Shown: piece by piece, positions 63,054 through 64,000 of the stretch
Layout of the letters: each line of letters opens with the position of its first letter
How positions within the stretch are numbered: the stretch's first letter is position 1
Assembly (NCBI GenBank): GCA_016934825.1
Contig: JAFGSB010000160.1
Location: 1 to 64,000, forward strand
DNA from: Candidatus Zhuqueibacterota bacterium
GTDB taxonomy: Bacteria; Zhuqueibacterota; Zhuqueibacteria; Residuimicrobiales; Krinioviventaceae
Direction: 5' to 3'
Length of the DNA: 64,000 nucleotides
Program-made: the position numbers and the translations under genes
Notes under the pieces: model-generated
Database searches by the model: none
The model's input: the letters and a program-made list of their open reading frames with translations, nothing else
What the model was told of the DNA's origin: nothing

Positions 63054-64000
63054 ATGATTGAAGGCAGAGAATCCGAGGGGGTCAGCCGTAAACTGCGCAT
63101 GGGGATGGTAGGCGGCGGACCGGACGCTTTTATCGGCGAGGTGCATCGGAAGGCCGCCCGCATGGATGGGAAAATTGAGATTGTTGCCGGGGCGTTTTCC
63201 TCCAAACCGGAAAAATCACGGCAAACCGGCATGGAGTTAAATCTTGATCCAAAGCGGGTATACGGAAGTTACAAGGAAATGGCGGAAGCGGAAAAAGCGC
63301 TTCCGCAAGATGAACGTATTGATTTTATCACCATCGCCACTCCCAATGTAATACATTTTGATGTTGCCAAAACTTTTCTTGAAGCAGGATTTCATATTGT
63401 ATGCGAAAAGCCGATGACGTTTAACCTGGAGCAGGCAAAAAAATTACAGCAAATTGTAAAACAAACAGGTAAAGTATTCGCCCTGTTTCACAATTATACC
63501 GGGTATCCCCTGGTCAAGCACGCCAAATACCTGGTCGATACGGGCCAGCTTGGCGAGATCCGTAAAATCATAACCGAATATCCGCAGGGCTGGCTGATCA
63601 CAAGGCTGGAAGATACCGGGCAGAAACAGGCCGCATGGAGAACCGATCCCGAGGTTGCCGGCGCCGGCGGCTGTCTGGGTGATATTGCCACCCACGCCGA
63701 AAATCTTGCCAGGTATATCACCGGACTGGAACTGACCGAAATTTGCGCCGACCTGACCATATTTGTCGAAGGGCGCAAGCTGGATGATGACGTGAATATC
63801 CTGCTGCGTTATAACAACGGCGCCAAAGGAGTTCTGCATTCCTCACAAATTTGTACGGGCCGGGAAAATGATATCAACATCCGGGTATTCGGCTCCAAGG
63901 GCGGGTTGAAATGGGTGCAGGAAAATCCCAATGAATTGTTTTATTATCCGGCCAGCGGCCCGACTCAGGTGCTCACCCGCGCCAACGATTATTTATGCGA
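63054..64000 (+). CDS. Gfo/Idh/MocA family oxidoreductase (partial, runs off window)
   Basis: At least 315 residues are visible before the window ends. The N-terminal NAD(P)-binding fold shows RMGMVGGGPDAFIGEVHR (about residues 15-32); the hinge motif is CEKPM, near residue 120, where the lysine is the likely catalytic one. A GGCLGDIATHAEN segment near residue 202 fits the C-terminal beta-sheet domain's substrate side, with D205 and H209 as candidates. These enzymes oxidise sugars or related polyols. The substrate is unknown. The ATG at 63054 has an excellent ribosome-binding site. Confidence 0.9.
   Translation, partial: MIEGRESEGVSRKLRMGMVGGGPDAFIGEVHRKAARMDGKIEIVAGAFSSKPEKSRQTGMELNLDPKRVYGSYKEMAEAEKALPQDERIDFITIATPNVIHFDVAKTFLEAGFHIVCEKPMTFNLEQAKKLQQIVKQTGKVFALFHNYTGYPLVKHAKYLVDTGQLGEIRKIITEYPQGWLITRLEDTGQKQAAWRTDPEVAGAGGCLGDIATHAENLARYITGLELTEICADLTIFVEGRKLDDDVNILLRYNNGAKGVLHSSQICTGRENDINIRVFGSKGGLKWVQENPNELFYYPASGPTQVLTRANDYLC

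Overview
The window reads as chromosomal DNA of a free-living, Gram-negative-type bacterium, most likely of the FCB superphylum (Calditrichota, KSB1, Marinimicrobia or a similar lineage; the exact phylum is inference). The grounds are TonB-dependent receptors with an N-terminal carboxypeptidase-regulatory domain, lipoproteins with clear lipoboxes, exported proteins ending in an FlgD-like or 'YPNPFN' sorting tail of the type IX secretion kind, a geranylgeranylglyceryl-phosphate synthase homologue, and many GTG/TTG starts. Intergenic DNA is AT-rich. The tRNA genes do not encode CCA.

Layout. 0.2-3 kb: pyrimidine operon pyrR-pyrB-pyrC. 3-7 kb: translation genes rplM-rpsI, rpsB-tsf, pyrH-frr. 7-10 kb: a methyltransferase, a lipid kinase and an unknown membrane-anchored protein. 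9.8-13 kb, minus strand: a lamin-tail-domain exported protein and a YihY-type membrane protein. 13-14 kb: an aldo/keto reductase. 14.1-23.4 kb, minus strand: six genes for two paralogous sets of lipoprotein, TonB-dependent receptor and large exported sorting-tail protein. This is the main accessory region. 23.7-24.8 kb: a MinD/ParA-like ATPase with an N-terminal GYF_2-like domain.

25.1-29.1 kb: information-processing cluster tRNA-Glu, tRNA-Arg(ACG), tadA, two tRNA-Ser, tRNA-Ala, the small SRP RNA, then dnaX-ebfC-recR. 29.2-34.5 kb: pgpA-cinA-thpR-recA-recX and a PLP-dependent transsulfuration enzyme. 34.7-46.2 kb: alaS, the GGGP-synthase-like gene, a PHP-type phosphatase, a GmhA-like isomerase, a BatA-like vWA protein, hflX, a sigma-54 response regulator and a secreted beta-propeller protein. 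A MITE-like element of about 179 bp sits directly before folC. 47.85-48.7 kb holds a decayed sugar-ABC ATPase (MalK/UgpC type). 48.9-57.6 kb: rho, rpmE, prfA, prmC, a phosphohexomutase, a lipoprotein, RNase R and a flavin reductase. 57.8-62.2 kb: a tandem 2-hydroxyacyl-CoA dehydratase activase and its partner. 62.4 kb: a cold-shock gene behind a long leader. The window ends inside a Gfo/Idh/MocA dehydrogenase.

Most genes are ordinary housekeeping functions in conserved orders. The observations most worth checking are the dnaX poly-A slippage site, tadA lying beside the tRNA-Arg(ACG) gene it should modify, the duplicated export/receptor cassettes, the MITE-like element and dispersed repeats, the malK pseudogene, and the archaeal-type lipid synthase homologue. 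I found no CRISPR array, no complete insertion sequence and no rRNA.
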